Of a DNA stretch of 64,000 nucleotides, positions 1 through 8,681 are shown piece after piece; the stretch's first letter is position 1; every line of letters starts with the position of its first letter. The stretch comes from Pseudomonas uvaldensis (GTDB lineage: Bacteria > Pseudomonadota > Gammaproteobacteria > Pseudomonadales > Pseudomonadaceae). A program made the translations under genes and the position numbers. The notes under the pieces are model-generated. The model did no database searches and was not told where the DNA came from. It was given only the letters and a program-made list of their open reading frames with translations. The stretch is from contig NZ_JAIWKS010000012.1 in the NCBI RefSeq assembly GCF_021271205.1, forward strand, positions 100,031-164,030, in the 5' to 3' direction.

Positions 1-836
1 AATGGCTGCCATCGGCGCCGAAACTGATCCTGCTCTACGAGTACTTCGGTTGGGAACAGCCGCAGTTGTGCTACATGCCGCTGCTGCGTAACCCGGACAA
101 GAGCAAGCTGTCCAAGCGCAAGAACCCCACCTCGGTGACCTTCTACGAGCGCATGGGCTTCATGCCCGAGGCGATGCTCAACTACCTCGGCCGCATGGGC
201 TGGTCGATGCCCGACGAGCGTGAGAAGTTCTCGTTGCAGGAAATGGTCGAGCATTTCGACCTGTCGCGCGTCTCCCTGGGAGGCCCGATCTTCGACATCG
301 AGAAACTGTCATGGCTCAACGGCCAGTGGCTGCGGGACCTGCCGGTGGAAGAGTTCGCCGCTCGCGTGCAGAAGTGGGCATTCAACCCCGAGTACATGAT
401 GAAAATCGCGCCCCATGTGCAGGGCAGGGTAGAAACCTTCAGCCAGATCGCCCCGCTGGCCGGTTTCTTTTTCGCTGGTGGCGTGACGCCGGATGTGAAG
501 TTGTTCGAATCCAAGAAGCTCTCGGGCGATCAGGTGCGTCAGTTGATGCAACTGATCCTGTGGAAGCTCGAAAGTCTGCGCCAGTGGGACAAGGACAGCA
601 TCACCGCGACCATCCAGGCCGTGGTCGAGTCTCTGGAGTTGAAATTGCGCGATGCCATGCCGCTGATGTTCGCCGCCATTACCGGCCAGGCCAGCTCGGT
701 ATCGGTGCTCGACGCGATGGAAATCCTCGGGCCGGATCTGACCCGTTTCCGTCTGCGCCAGGCCATCGATCTGCTCGGTGGCGTGTCGAAGAAGGAAAAC
801 AAGGAGTGGGAAAAACTGCTGGGCGCGATTGCTTAA
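1..836 (+). CDS. gltX: Glutamyl-tRNA synthetase, C-terminal part (5' end outside window)
   Basis: Charges tRNA-Glu with glutamate in the cytoplasm. The reading frame is open from position 3 and the true start lies upstream of the window. The visible part holds the class I KMSKS-type loop as KLSKR (near 108-122), followed by the typical VTFYERMGF segment and the alpha-helical anticodon-binding domain to the C-terminus. It is followed by a GC-rich hairpin and then by tRNA-Ala and tRNA-Glu genes, so the synthetase sits next to genes for its own substrate tRNA. The identity is secure from the KLSKR region and the C-terminal domain. Confidence 0.95.
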   Translation, partial: WLPSAPKLILLYEYFGWEQPQLCYMPLLRNPDKSKLSKRKNPTSVTFYERMGFMPEAMLNYLGRMGWSMPDEREKFSLQEMVEHFDLSRVSLGGPIFDIEKLSWLNGQWLRDLPVEEFAARVQKWAFNPEYMMKIAPHVQGRVETFSQIAPLAGFFFAGGVTPDVKLFESKKLSGDQVRQLMQLILWKLESLRQWDKDSITATIQAVVESLELKLRDAMPLMFAAITGQASSVSVLDAMEILGPDLTRFRLRQAIDLLGGVSKKENKEWEKLLGAIA

Positions 837-856
837 GCGGTCGATGAGGCAGGGCA

Positions 857-882
857 CACCCCGGTTTTCCGGGGTTTGTCGG
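857..882 (+). terminator. Probable terminator of gltX
   Basis: ACCCCGG-TTTT-CCGGGGT forms a tight hairpin about 20 bases after the gltX stop and is followed by a short T-rich stretch (TTTGT). The T tract is weak. Confidence 0.55.
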
Positions 883-932
883 TAAGTGATTGTTATCCCG
901 GCAAAAAATTTTCAAATTTGTTGAAAATAAAT

Positions 933-961
933 TTGACAGCCCTCCGATACGCCCTTAAGAT
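933..961 (+). promoter_or_regulatory. Sigma-70 promoter of the tRNA-Ala/Glu operon
   Basis: A perfect -35 box TTGACA (933-938), a 17-base spacer and a -10 box TAAGAT (956-961) lie about 22 bases before the first tRNA. The discriminator after the -10 is GC-rich (CGCCCCG), as is usual for stringently controlled stable-RNA promoters. AT-rich sequence just upstream of the -35 (about 903-932) could act as an UP element. Confidence 0.8.
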
Positions 962-982
962 TCGCCCCGTCCTCAGCGATGA

Positions 983-1058
<76 letters not shown>

Positions 1059-1136
1059 ATTTACACTTCAAGGTCTGGCCACACCGACCTTGAAGGGATC
1101 AACACTCAGCGTTGATCAGTTGTTAGAAGGGTTTGC

Positions 1137-1212
1137 GTCCCCTTCGTCTAGTGGCCTAGGACACCGCCCTTTCACGGCGGTAACAGGGGTTCGAGTCCCC
1201 TAGGGGACGCCA
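1137..1212 (+). tRNA. tRNA-Glu (TTC), copy 1
   Basis: A 76-base cloverleaf with encoded CCA. The anticodon stem CCGCC/GGCGG encloses loop CTTTCAC, giving anticodon TTC. It is identical to the copy at 1418-1493 and is the substrate of the upstream gltX product. Confidence 0.97.
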
Positions 1213-1265
1213 GTTTTACAGAAGCGATATTGCAATATGTCGCTCCGCCGCAAGGCGAAAAATTC

Positions 1266-1341
<76 letters not shown>

Positions 1342-1417
1342 ATCGACAGGTTCAAGGTCTGGCCACACCGGCCTTGAATCGATCAGTTCTCAGTGCTGAT
1401 CAAGCAAGAAGGTTTGT

Positions 1418-1493
1418 GTCCCCTTCGTCTAGTGGCCTAGGACACCGCCCTTTCACGGCGGTAACAGGGGTTCGAGTCCCCTAGGGGACGCCA
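1418..1493 (+). tRNA. tRNA-Glu (TTC), copy 2
   Basis: An exact second copy of the tRNA at 1137-1212, 281 bases downstream. The anticodon is TTC and CCA is encoded. It ends the operon. Confidence 0.97.
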
Positions 1494-1520
1494 CGATTAC
1501 CCGCTCTGCGGGATTTTTAA

Positions 1521-1556
1521 GGGTCATTCAATCATTGAATGGCCCTTTTGTTTTTC
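1521..1556 (+). terminator. Rho-independent terminator of the tRNA operon
   Basis: GGGTCATTCAA-TCA-TTGAATGGCCC forms a stem followed by TTTTGTTTTT. A smaller hairpin (CCCGC-TCT-GCGGG plus TTTTT, 1499-1517) lies just before it, so two terminators appear in series. Confidence 0.85.
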
Positions 1557-1631
1557 TGGCGTTCAGCCAATTTTCAATCTCAATAAAATGATGCTTCTGA
1601 CGGGCGGTCCGTGATTTCGCTTGCAGAAATT

Positions 1632-1647
1632 TATTATGCGAATAATA
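1632..1647. promoter_or_regulatory. Palindrome before the TetR gene, possible operator
   Basis: TATTAT-GCGA-ATAATA is an inverted repeat about 28 bases upstream of the TetR-family start codon. The position suits autoregulation by the downstream repressor. This is inference from symmetry and position only. Confidence 0.4.
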
Positions 1648-1674
1648 TTTCAGTCGTAATATTTGGAGGCAGCG

Positions 1675-2214
1675 ATGAGCGATAAAAAGGCACAGACCCG
1701 TGAACGCATTATCAAGGCCGCCAGCGACGCGCTGATTCAGCGTGGCCCGGCCGAGCCGAGCGTGGGCGAGGTGATGGGCGCGGCCGGGCTGACGGTCGGC
1801 GGCTTTTATGCCCATTTTGAAAGCAAGGACGCCTTGATGCTGGAGGCGTTCAAGCAATTGCTCAGTCGGCGTCGCGGTTTGATCGCCGACATGGATGCCG
1901 AACTGACCGGTGAAGAGCGGCGTGCTCTGGTGGCCGCGTTCTATCTGTCGCGAAAGCACCGGGACTCCACTGAGAATGCCTGCCCGATCCCCGCATCGAT
2001 CGGAGAGCTCGGGCGGCTGCCGGACCCTTTCCGTGAAGTGCTCAATGAGCACATCGAGCTGATGACCGCACAGTTGGCGGCCAGCCCGGAGGACGCCGAC
2101 AAAGCCCTGGCCGATATCGCCTTGATGGTCGGCGGCCTGGCCCTGGCGCGGGCGTTGGGGCCGGGAGATTTATCGGATCGTTTATTGCGTGCGGCCAAAT
2201 CGGCGGTGCGCTGA
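1675..2214 (+). CDS. TetR/AcrR family transcriptional regulator
   Basis: A 179-residue DNA-binding repressor. The N-terminal TetR helix-turn-helix is clear at about residues 8-55 (TRERIIKAASDALIQRG, then a VGEVMGAAGLTVGGFYAHFESKD-like recognition helix). The rest is the helical ligand-binding domain, with a conserved ACPIP segment near residue 104. The start at 1675 is chosen because GGAGG lies 6 bases upstream; the frame can extend four codons further. The alpha/beta hydrolase gene begins 27 bases after the stop, so the two are probably co-transcribed and the hydrolase may act on or relate to the regulator's ligand. The ligand is unknown. Confidence 0.88.
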   Translation: MSDKKAQTRERIIKAASDALIQRGPAEPSVGEVMGAAGLTVGGFYAHFESKDALMLEAFKQLLSRRRGLIADMDAELTGEERRALVAAFYLSRKHRDSTENACPIPASIGELGRLPDPFREVLNEHIELMTAQLAASPEDADKALADIALMVGGLALARALGPGDLSDRLLRAAKSAVR

Positions 2215-2241
2215 GCACAGACGCAGTTCTGGAGATGAGCG

Positions 2242-3075
2242 ATGGACAGGTTGAGCTGGATTCGCGGCGTCAATGGCACGCTTGGCCGGGTAGCCCCGCG
2301 CCTGGTGGCGAAGAAAATGCGGACGCTGTTCATGCGACCACGAAATCTGCCGCCACGGGACTGGGAACTGCCCTTGCTGGCGAGTTCCGAGCGCGTCACC
2401 TTGCGCTTCGGTCTTTCTGCTTTGTGCTGGGGCAAGGGGCCGACCGTTTTGCTGATGCACGGTTGGGAAGGGCGGCCCACGCAATTCGCTGCGCTGATCA
2501 CCGCGCTGGTGGACGCCGGATATACGGTGGTGGCCCTGGACGGGCCGGCCCATGGCCGCTCTCCCGGTCGCGAGGCGAATGTTCTGCTGTTCGCCCGGGC
2601 CATGCTGGAAGCCGCGGCTGAGCTGCCGCCATTGCAGGCAGTGATCGGGCATTCCATGGGCGGCGCCAGCGCCATGCTCGCGGTCCAGTTGGGCTTGCGC
2701 ACCGAGACGCTGGTCAGCATTGCGGCGCCGGCGCGCATCCTTGGGGTGTTGCGTGGTTTCGCCCGGATGATGGGGTTGCCGCCCAAGGCGCGCTCGGCGT
2801 TCATTCGTCAGGTAGAAAATGATGTGGGCATGCCGGCTTCGAAGATGGATGTCGCGCACTATCAATTGGACGTGCCAGGGCTGATCGTCCATGCCGAGGA
2901 TGACACATCGGTTTCGGTCACGGAGTCGCAACTGATCCACGAAGCCTGGTTCGACAGTCGCCTGCTGCGGCTGCCAGCGGGTGGGCACCAGCGGGTGCTG
3001 GCCGATCCTCGCGTCATCGAAGGCGTGTTATCACTGCTGGCCGGGCGTAACCTGCAAGCGCGGCAATCGGCCTGA
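2242..3075 (+). CDS. Alpha/beta hydrolase family protein
   Basis: A 277-residue serine hydrolase. It has an HGWEGR oxyanion-hole motif (about residue 73), a DGPAHGRS segment, a GHSMGG nucleophile elbow (Ser near residue 137), an acid residue in HAEDDTSV (about 218) and a terminal His in GGHQR (about 248), so the triad looks complete. There is no signal peptide. It follows the TetR gene closely and is followed by a thioesterase gene. The substrate cannot be told from the sequence; esterase or thioesterase activity is plausible. Confidence 0.85.
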   Translation: MDRLSWIRGVNGTLGRVAPRLVAKKMRTLFMRPRNLPPRDWELPLLASSERVTLRFGLSALCWGKGPTVLLMHGWEGRPTQFAALITALVDAGYTVVALDGPAHGRSPGREANVLLFARAMLEAAAELPPLQAVIGHSMGGASAMLAVQLGLRTETLVSIAAPARILGVLRGFARMMGLPPKARSAFIRQVENDVGMPASKMDVAHYQLDVPGLIVHAEDDTSVSVTESQLIHEAWFDSRLLRLPAGGHQRVLADPRVIEGVLSLLAGRNLQARQSA

Positions 3076-3151
3076 GTGTGCGAGCAAGGCTGGCCCGGGT
3101 CCCGCAGGGATCGGATACACTGCCTCGATCATATTCGACCGGGAGAGGGGC

Positions 3152-3595
3152 ATGGGCTGGGATCGGGCAACACCGTTCATCATTGATCTTCAGGTAAACC
3201 CCGAAGATATCGACGGGCTGGGCCACGCCAACAACGCGGTCTATGTCACTTGGCTTGAGCGCTGTGCCTGGCGTCATTCCCAGCGGCTGGGACTGGATCT
3301 GGCGGAATACCGGCGACTGGACCGGGCCATGGCGGTAGTGCGTCATGAAGTCGACTATCTGGCTGCTGCCTACGAAGGGGACGAGTTGCAACTGGCAACC
3401 TGGATCGTCGATTGGGACCAGCGATTGAAGATGACCCGGCATTTCCAACTGATTCGTCCCAGCGACAACACCACCTTGCTGCGTGCCCAGACCACCTTCG
3501 TCTGCATCGAACTTTCCACCGGCAGGCCCAAGCGCATGCCGCCGGAATTCGTTGAGGGTTATGGTGCGGCCATACCCACGGCAGCGTTGTCATGA
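3152..3595 (+). CDS. Acyl-CoA thioesterase, hotdog fold (4HBT/YbgC-like)
   Basis: A 147-residue hotdog-fold thioesterase. The signature DIDGLGHANNAVYVTWLERCAW (about residues 18-39) carries the usual Asp and the HxNN-type motif of the 4-hydroxybenzoyl-CoA thioesterase family. The start at 3152 is preceded by GGGAGAGGGG and gives the normal family length; the frame is open for another 57 codons upstream but that part overlaps the hydrolase gene. It probably hydrolyses an acyl-CoA in the cytoplasm; the chain specificity is unknown. Confidence 0.82.
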   Translation: MGWDRATPFIIDLQVNPEDIDGLGHANNAVYVTWLERCAWRHSQRLGLDLAEYRRLDRAMAVVRHEVDYLAAAYEGDELQLATWIVDWDQRLKMTRHFQLIRPSDNTTLLRAQTTFVCIELSTGRPKRMPPEFVEGYGAAIPTAALS

Positions 3596-3603
3596 GTCGA
3601 ACC

Positions 3604-3696
3604 CCTGTGGGAGCGAGGCTTGCCCGCGATAGCATCGCCTCGGTATCAGAATAAACCGAGGTGTCTGCATCGCGGGCAAGCCTCGCTCCCACAGGA
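3604..3696. repeat. REP inverted pair
   Basis: CTGTGGGAGCGAGGCTTGCC and its reverse complement face each other about 50 bases apart, each followed inward by CGCGAT. This is the common Pseudomonas REP arrangement and fills most of the gap between the thioesterase gene and dusC. Confidence 0.85.
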
Positions 3697-3750
3697 TTGG
3701 GGGAAAATCCGGTAAACTGCCGCACGTTTTTTCGTTGAGTGCGTTTTCCC

Positions 3751-4710
3751 ATGCAAATTGCCCTGGCGCCCATGGAGGGGTTGGTCGACAACATCCTGCG
3801 GGACGTCCTGACTCGCGTTGGCGGTATCGACTGGTGCGTGACCGAGTTTATCCGCGTCAATGACCGCCTGCTCACGCCGGCCTACTTCCATAAGCTTGCC
3901 CCGGAGCTGCTGACCCATGCGCGGACCGCTGCCGGCGTGCCGTTGCGGGTGCAACTGCTGGGTTCGGACCCGGTGTGCCTGGCGGAGAACGCCGTGCTGG
4001 CTTGTGAGCTGGGCGCGGAAGTGATCGACCTGAACTTCGGCTGTCCGGCCAAGACCGTGAACAAGTCCAGAGGCGGGGCGGTGCTGCTCAAGGAGCCGGA
4101 GTTGTTGAACGAGATCGTCGAGCATGTGCGTCGCGCGGTGCCCGGCCATATTCCGGTCACCGCCAAGATGCGCCTGGGGTTCGATAGCCCGGACGGCGCG
4201 CTGGTCTGCGCCACGGCCCTGGCCGAAGGTGGCGCCGCGCACATCGTGGTGCATGCGCGGACCAAGACCGACGGTTACAAGCCGCCGGCGCACTGGGAAT
4301 GGATCCCGCGGGTCCAGGAAGTGGTCAAGGTGCCGGTGTTCGCCAATGGCGACATCTGGAGCGTGGAGGATTGGCGCCGTTGCCGTGAAATCAGTGGCGT
4401 CGAGGACATCATGCTCGGTCGCGGTCTTGTTTCCCGTCCCGATCTGGCCCGGCAGATCGCCGCGGCCCGGGCTGGCGAGGAAGTGATCGAGATGTCCTGG
4501 GCCGAGCTGCAACCGATGCTCCAGGACTTCTGGATGCAAGTGGTCGAGCAATTGACTCCGCGCCAGGCCCCCGGTCGGCTGAAGCAGTGGCTGGCGATGC
4601 TGACGCGCAATTATCCCGAAGCGGTTGTGCTGTTCAGCGCGTTACGACGGGAAACCGACCTGGATGCGGTGGGCCATTTGTTGGGAGTGCAGCGCACCGA
4701 AGCGGCCTGA
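3751..4710 (+). CDS. dusC: tRNA-dihydrouridine(16) synthase
   Basis: An FMN-dependent enzyme that reduces uridine to dihydrouridine in the tRNA D-loop. The 319-residue product begins MQIALAPMEGLVDNILRD, typical of DusC. It has the LNFGCPAKTVNKSRGGAVLL segment with the catalytic Cys (about residue 98), a KMRLG motif and the HARTK/NGDIW FMN-binding parts. ATG at 3751 is preferred to the in-frame GTG at 3739 because the family starts at this point. No good ribosome-binding site is seen, so translation may be weak. Confidence 0.93.
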   Translation: MQIALAPMEGLVDNILRDVLTRVGGIDWCVTEFIRVNDRLLTPAYFHKLAPELLTHARTAAGVPLRVQLLGSDPVCLAENAVLACELGAEVIDLNFGCPAKTVNKSRGGAVLLKEPELLNEIVEHVRRAVPGHIPVTAKMRLGFDSPDGALVCATALAEGGAAHIVVHARTKTDGYKPPAHWEWIPRVQEVVKVPVFANGDIWSVEDWRRCREISGVEDIMLGRGLVSRPDLARQIAAARAGEEVIEMSWAELQPMLQDFWMQVVEQLTPRQAPGRLKQWLAMLTRNYPEAVVLFSALRRETDLDAVGHLLGVQRTEAA

Positions 4711-4730
4711 AAAAAAATTCGAAAAAAGCT

Positions 4731-4758
4731 CTTGAAAAGTATTTGGCGGACCCTAGAT
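4731..4758 (+). promoter_or_regulatory. Sigma-32 (heat-shock) promoter
   Basis: CTTGAAA (4731-4737), a 13-base spacer and CCCTAGAT (4751-4758) match the RpoH consensus CTTGAAA-N13/14-CCCCATnT closely. It lies about 70 bases before the small heat-shock gene. Confidence 0.85.
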
Positions 4759-4767
4759 AGGGGGTAC

Positions 4768-4830
4768 GCGATGCCGAATTCGGGTCGCGGAGACAAAAAA
4801 CCTTGCTGAACTTTTCAGGAGATTTGAATC
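4768..4830 (+). promoter_or_regulatory. ROSE-like RNA thermometer in the ibpA leader
   Basis: The leader folds into a first hairpin, GCGA..CCGAATTCGG..TCGC, and a second one next to the start. In the second, CTT-G-CTGAA (4802-4810) pairs with TTCAG-GAG (4814-4821), leaving one bulged G and burying the AGGAG ribosome-binding site (4817-4821). A UUGCU element with bulged G opposite the Shine-Dalgarno is the hallmark of ROSE thermometers known in Pseudomonas ibpA. The pairing was read from the sequence; temperature response is inferred. Confidence 0.8.
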
Positions 4831-5283
4831 ATGAGTACTGCATTCTCGCTGGCCCCTCTGTTCCGTTCCTCGGTGGGCTTCGACCGTTTCAACGACCTGT
4901 TCGAAACCGCCTTGCGTAACGAACCGGGCAGCAGCTATCCACCTTACAACGTGGAAAAACATGGCGATGACGAATACCGCATCGTGGTCGCCGCCGCCGG
5001 GTTCCGGGAAGAAGACCTGGACCTGCAGGTGGAAAAAGGTGTGCTGACCATCAGCGGCGGCAAGCGCGAGGCCAGCAACGACAGCGTGACTTTCCTGCAC
5101 CAGGGCATCGCCCAGCGTGCGTTCAAACTGTCCTTCCGGTTGGCCGATCATATCGAAATCAAGTCCGCCGGCCTGAGCAACGGTCTGTTGAGCATCGACC
5201 TGTTGCGGGTGATTCCGGAAGAGGCGAAAGCCAAGCGCATCCCGATCAACGGTGCGCAGCAACAACCCGCGCTGCAGAACTGA
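4831..5283 (+). CDS. ibpA: Small heat-shock protein, Hsp20/IbpA family
   Basis: A 150-residue ATP-independent holdase that binds unfolding proteins. The alpha-crystallin domain covers about residues 35-130 (YPPYNVEKHGDDEYRIVVAAAGF, EEDLDLQVEKGVLTISGGK, FKLSFRLADHIEIKSAGLSNGLLSIDL). The C-terminal oligomerisation motif IxI/V appears as RIPI. It is a single-gene unit with its own heat-shock promoter and thermosensor leader and a strong terminator. Confidence 0.93.
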   Translation: MSTAFSLAPLFRSSVGFDRFNDLFETALRNEPGSSYPPYNVEKHGDDEYRIVVAAAGFREEDLDLQVEKGVLTISGGKREASNDSVTFLHQGIAQRAFKLSFRLADHIEIKSAGLSNGLLSIDLLRVIPEEAKAKRIPINGAQQQPALQN

Positions 5284-5293
5284 TGCATCGCCA

Positions 5294-5327
5294 CTGAAAA
5301 AGGGCGCCGGAAGGCGCCCTTTTTCAT
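5294..5327. terminator. Bidirectional terminator between ibpA and the GGDEF-EAL gene
   Basis: AAAAAGGGCGCC-GGAA-GGCGCCCTTTTT is a perfect stem flanked by A and T runs, so it can stop transcription from either side between these convergent genes. Confidence 0.88.
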
Positions 5328-5336
5328 GCTCATCGC

Positions 5337-8300
5337 TTACGGCAACAACCGCTCGAACGCTTCCAACGGCAACGGCCGGCTGTGCAGGTAGCCTTGGTAC
5401 AAATGGCAATCGAGCCCCTGCAGGAACTGTAACTGTTCCAGGGTTTCCACACCTTCGGCAATCATCTCTAGATTCAGGCTGCGGGCCATGGCGACGATGG
5501 CGCGGATGATTTCGGCGTCGTTGGGGTCGCTGGTGGCATCGCGCACGAATGACTGGTCGATTTTCAGCGTGTCCACCGGCAGGCGCTTGAGGTAGGTCAG
5601 TGATGAATAGCCGGTGCCAAAGTCATCCATGGCAAAGCTCACTCCCAGTTTCTTGAGGCGGCGCATCTTGCCGATGGTGTCGTCCAGGTTCTGGATCACG
5701 ATGCCTTCGGTGATTTCAAGCTTGAGCATGGAGCAGGGCAGGCCGTGGATGGCAAGACTGGTTTCAATACGTTCGACAAAATCGCTCTGGCGGAATTGTC
5801 GCGGGCTGATATTCACGCACAGGCTGAAGCGCCGGGGATCGACCTTGCCCTTGGCGATCAGTTGCCTGAAGCCGTCGCAGGCCTCGTCGAGGATCCAGGT
5901 GCCGACTTCCAGGATCAGTCCGCTGTCTTCCAGGACCTTGATGAACTCGTTGGGCGACTGGGCGCCCAGTTCCGGGTGATGCCAGCGCACCAGGGTTTCG
6001 GCCCCGATGATGCGGTTGTCCCGGGCATCGACCTGAGGCTGGAAATGTACGCTGAACTCGCCACGGGCCAGGGCCTGGCGCAGGTCTGTCTCCATGCGCA
6101 GCCGTTCGCTGGCGGCTTTTTGCATCGTGGCCTGGAACATCTGCGAAGTGTTGCGTCCCGAATCCTTGGCGCGGTAGAGCGCGATGTCGGCGCGCTTGAG
6201 CAGGTCGGCGGGCGTGGTGCCATGGTCGGGGATCAACGCCATGCCGATGCTCGGTGTGACTTGTAGCCGCTGGCCATCAAGGGACATCGGTTCGGAGAGC
6301 AACTCGCGCAAGGTGTCGGCCAGCTTCTGTACCTGTTCGCTGACTTCAGCGCGAGTGCCTTCCAGGCCGCTGAGCAGCACCACGAATTCGTCGCCACCCA
6401 GTCGCGCGACGGTGTCTTCCTGGCGCACGCTGGCTTCAAGGCGGGCAGTGATGATCTTCAATACCGTGTCGCCCACCGGGTGGCCAAGGGAGTCGTTGAT
6501 GTGCTTGAAATGATCCAGGTCCAGGAACAGCAGCGCGCCCCGCAGGTCATGGCGTTTGAGCAGGGCGATCTGCTGGCTCAGCCGGTCCATCAACAGGGCG
6601 CGGTTGGGCAGGTTGGTCAGCGGGTCGTGATAGGCCAGGTGGCGGATCTGTGCTTCGGCGTTGCGCAACAGGCTCACGTCCCGGGCCGTCAGCAACAGGC
6701 AGGCCGTTTCATTGAGCGTGATGGGCTCCACCGAGACTTCCACGGTGAGCATCTCGCCGCGCTTGTTGCGCCCGAGCATTTCCAGATGATGGACGCGACC
6801 CTTGAGTTGCAGTTCGGCCAACAACGCCGTGCGTTGCTTGGTTTCCGCCCAGATACCCACCTCATACACCGTATGGCCGATCACTTCGTCGGCACGGTAG
6901 CCGGTCAGGCGACAGAAACCATCGTTGACCTCAAGGTAGCGGCCGCTGTCGCGTTCGGTGATGGTGATGGCGTCGGGGCTGGAGTGGAACGCCTTGGCGA
7001 ATTTCTCTTCACTGGCCTTCAGGGCTGCTTCGGAGCGTTGCTGCTGGGTGATGTCCCGCAGGGTGGTGACGATGCAGGGCTGGTTGCCGACATTGATCTG
7101 TCGGCTGGAGATCACGCAGGTCAACGGATAGCCGGATTTATGGTGCACGACAATGGCGACGTTGCTCAGCGACTGCTCGCGGATCACTCGTTCGATGCGT
7201 TGCAGGCTGCTGCCCGAGGCGTCCCATAGACCGATTTCGTCGGCGGTTCGGCCAATGACTTCGCTGGCGACCCAGCCGAAGGTCTGGGTGAAGCTGGAGT
7301 TGATCTCCAGGAACCGACCGCTGTCATGGTGGGTGACACAGATCGGGTCGGGGCTCACTTGGAACAGTGTGGCGAATTTCTCTTCCGACGCCGCCAGGCT
7401 CTGTTCACGCTCCACCTGGTCGGTAATGTCCAGCAGGGTTCCGGCCATGCGCAGGGGGCTGCCGTCTTCGTTGCGATAGAGGCGGGCGCGGCTTTCCAGG
7501 TAGCGGGAGCTGCCATCCGGTAGCTGTACGCGGTAGGTCAGCTGGTAGTTGCCGGCCGGGCCCTCGCGCAGGCTGCGGTAGGCGTTGCGCATGTTGTTGC
7601 GTTCATTGTCCGGCACGCCCTCGAAAAACGCATCGAAGGATTCATGGAAGGGCTTGGGCTCCAGGCCGTGCAGCTGGGCGGCCCGGGCCGAGCCGTAGAG
7701 CATGCCGCTGGGGATGTGCCAGTCCCAGGTACCCAGCTGTGCCGAGTCGAGCGCCAGGTCCAGGCGTTCCTGGCTGTCCTTGAGCGCCTGTTCGGCCAGT
7801 TTGCGTTCGGTGGTGTCGAGGAAGGTGCTCAACAGGTAGGGCTGGCCTTCGAGCTCGACTTTCTGCGCGCTGAGTATGCCGTTGTGAATCTGGCCGTTGC
7901 TGGCCCGGAACTCCACTTCCATGCTGACCAGCTCGCCCTTGGCCTTGGTCGCTTCCACCAGCCTGGCTCGTTGGCTGGGGTCGACCCACAAACCCAGTTC
8001 CAGAGTGGTCCGTCCGATCACGTCATGCACCGGCCAGCCGAACAGGCTTTCGAAATACTGGTTGGCTTCGCTGATCAGTCCATCTTCCTGGCGGGTCAGC
8101 AAGACCATGTTCGGGCAGAGATGGAAGAGCGTGGCGAAACGTTTTTCGGAGCTGCGCAGGGCCTGTTCGCGCTCGCGCTGGTGGGTGATTTCGCGGATCA
8201 CGCCGATCATGCGCGGACGACCGTGCTTGTCGGGCAATACGCTGCCATTGATCTCCAGCCAATGCAGGCTGCCATCGGGCCAGACGATGCGGTGGTGCAT

Positions 8301-8615
8301 GGCCTGTTCCAATGGCGCGCCAGCCACGGCCGCGTGGAACGCCCGGATCGCCTTGGCCCGGTCTTCGGGCAGCAATAGGTCGAGGTACTCAACGTCCGTT
8401 GGCAGCGGCTGGCGCGGATCGAAGCCGAACAGCGCCTGGGTACCCCGGGACCAACTGATCTTCCCGGTCTCGATATCCCACGACCACGCCCCCAGGTGCG
8501 CGCCGTTCAGGGCGGCCAGCAGCTGCGGTGCGCTGTCCCAGCTTTGCTCGGACCGCTTGGGGTCAAGCGCCTGGATGCGTGGCAAGGGCGGGGTATGGTC
8601 GGCAGGGTTGGGCAT
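5337..8615 (-). CDS. Five-PAS GGDEF-EAL c-di-GMP protein
   Basis: A 1092-residue protein predicted to make and/or break cyclic di-GMP. Five PAS/PAC units occupy about residues 30-655, marked by repeated EEKFATLF.. or LDLALDSAQLGTWDW-like starts and DITxxx ends. The GGDEF domain is at about 665-835 with intact GGDEF (about 740) and an RQED I-site five residues before it. The EAL domain is at about 850-1085; its signature reads ETLVRW rather than EALVRW, while KLEITE, DDFGTGYSSL and a late EGVET motif are intact. There is no transmembrane segment, so it is a cytoplasmic sensor. The net direction of the activity cannot be read from sequence. It is transcribed alone. Confidence 0.92.
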   Translation of the reverse strand: MPNPADHTPPLPRIQALDPKRSEQSWDSAPQLLAALNGAHLGAWSWDIETGKISWSRGTQALFGFDPRQPLPTDVEYLDLLLPEDRAKAIRAFHAAVAGAPLEQAMHHRIVWPDGSLHWLEINGSVLPDKHGRPRMIGVIREITHQREREQALRSSEKRFATLFHLCPNMVLLTRQEDGLISEANQYFESLFGWPVHDVIGRTTLELGLWVDPSQRARLVEATKAKGELVSMEVEFRASNGQIHNGILSAQKVELEGQPYLLSTFLDTTERKLAEQALKDSQERLDLALDSAQLGTWDWHIPSGMLYGSARAAQLHGLEPKPFHESFDAFFEGVPDNERNNMRNAYRSLREGPAGNYQLTYRVQLPDGSSRYLESRARLYRNEDGSPLRMAGTLLDITDQVEREQSLAASEEKFATLFQVSPDPICVTHHDSGRFLEINSSFTQTFGWVASEVIGRTADEIGLWDASGSSLQRIERVIREQSLSNVAIVVHHKSGYPLTCVISSRQINVGNQPCIVTTLRDITQQQRSEAALKASEEKFAKAFHSSPDAITITERDSGRYLEVNDGFCRLTGYRADEVIGHTVYEVGIWAETKQRTALLAELQLKGRVHHLEMLGRNKRGEMLTVEVSVEPITLNETACLLLTARDVSLLRNAEAQIRHLAYHDPLTNLPNRALLMDRLSQQIALLKRHDLRGALLFLDLDHFKHINDSLGHPVGDTVLKIITARLEASVRQEDTVARLGGDEFVVLLSGLEGTRAEVSEQVQKLADTLRELLSEPMSLDGQRLQVTPSIGMALIPDHGTTPADLLKRADIALYRAKDSGRNTSQMFQATMQKAASERLRMETDLRQALARGEFSVHFQPQVDARDNRIIGAETLVRWHHPELGAQSPNEFIKVLEDSGLILEVGTWILDEACDGFRQLIAKGKVDPRRFSLCVNISPRQFRQSDFVERIETSLAIHGLPCSMLKLEITEGIVIQNLDDTIGKMRRLKKLGVSFAMDDFGTGYSSLTYLKRLPVDTLKIDQSFVRDATSDPNDAEIIRAIVAMARSLNLEMIAEGVETLEQLQFLQGLDCHLYQGYLHSRPLPLEAFERLLP

Positions 8616-8681
8616 TATCTAGCGAGCCTTGGGCAGTTGGGCGTTAAGCACAGGCATTCGGCACCAGAGGAGTAGCACAAC

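Noticed and set aside
3604..3696. CRISPR-like repeats
   Set aside because: The repeated sequences are inverted REP pairs with one copy in each direction, not direct repeats with spacers; no cas gene is present.
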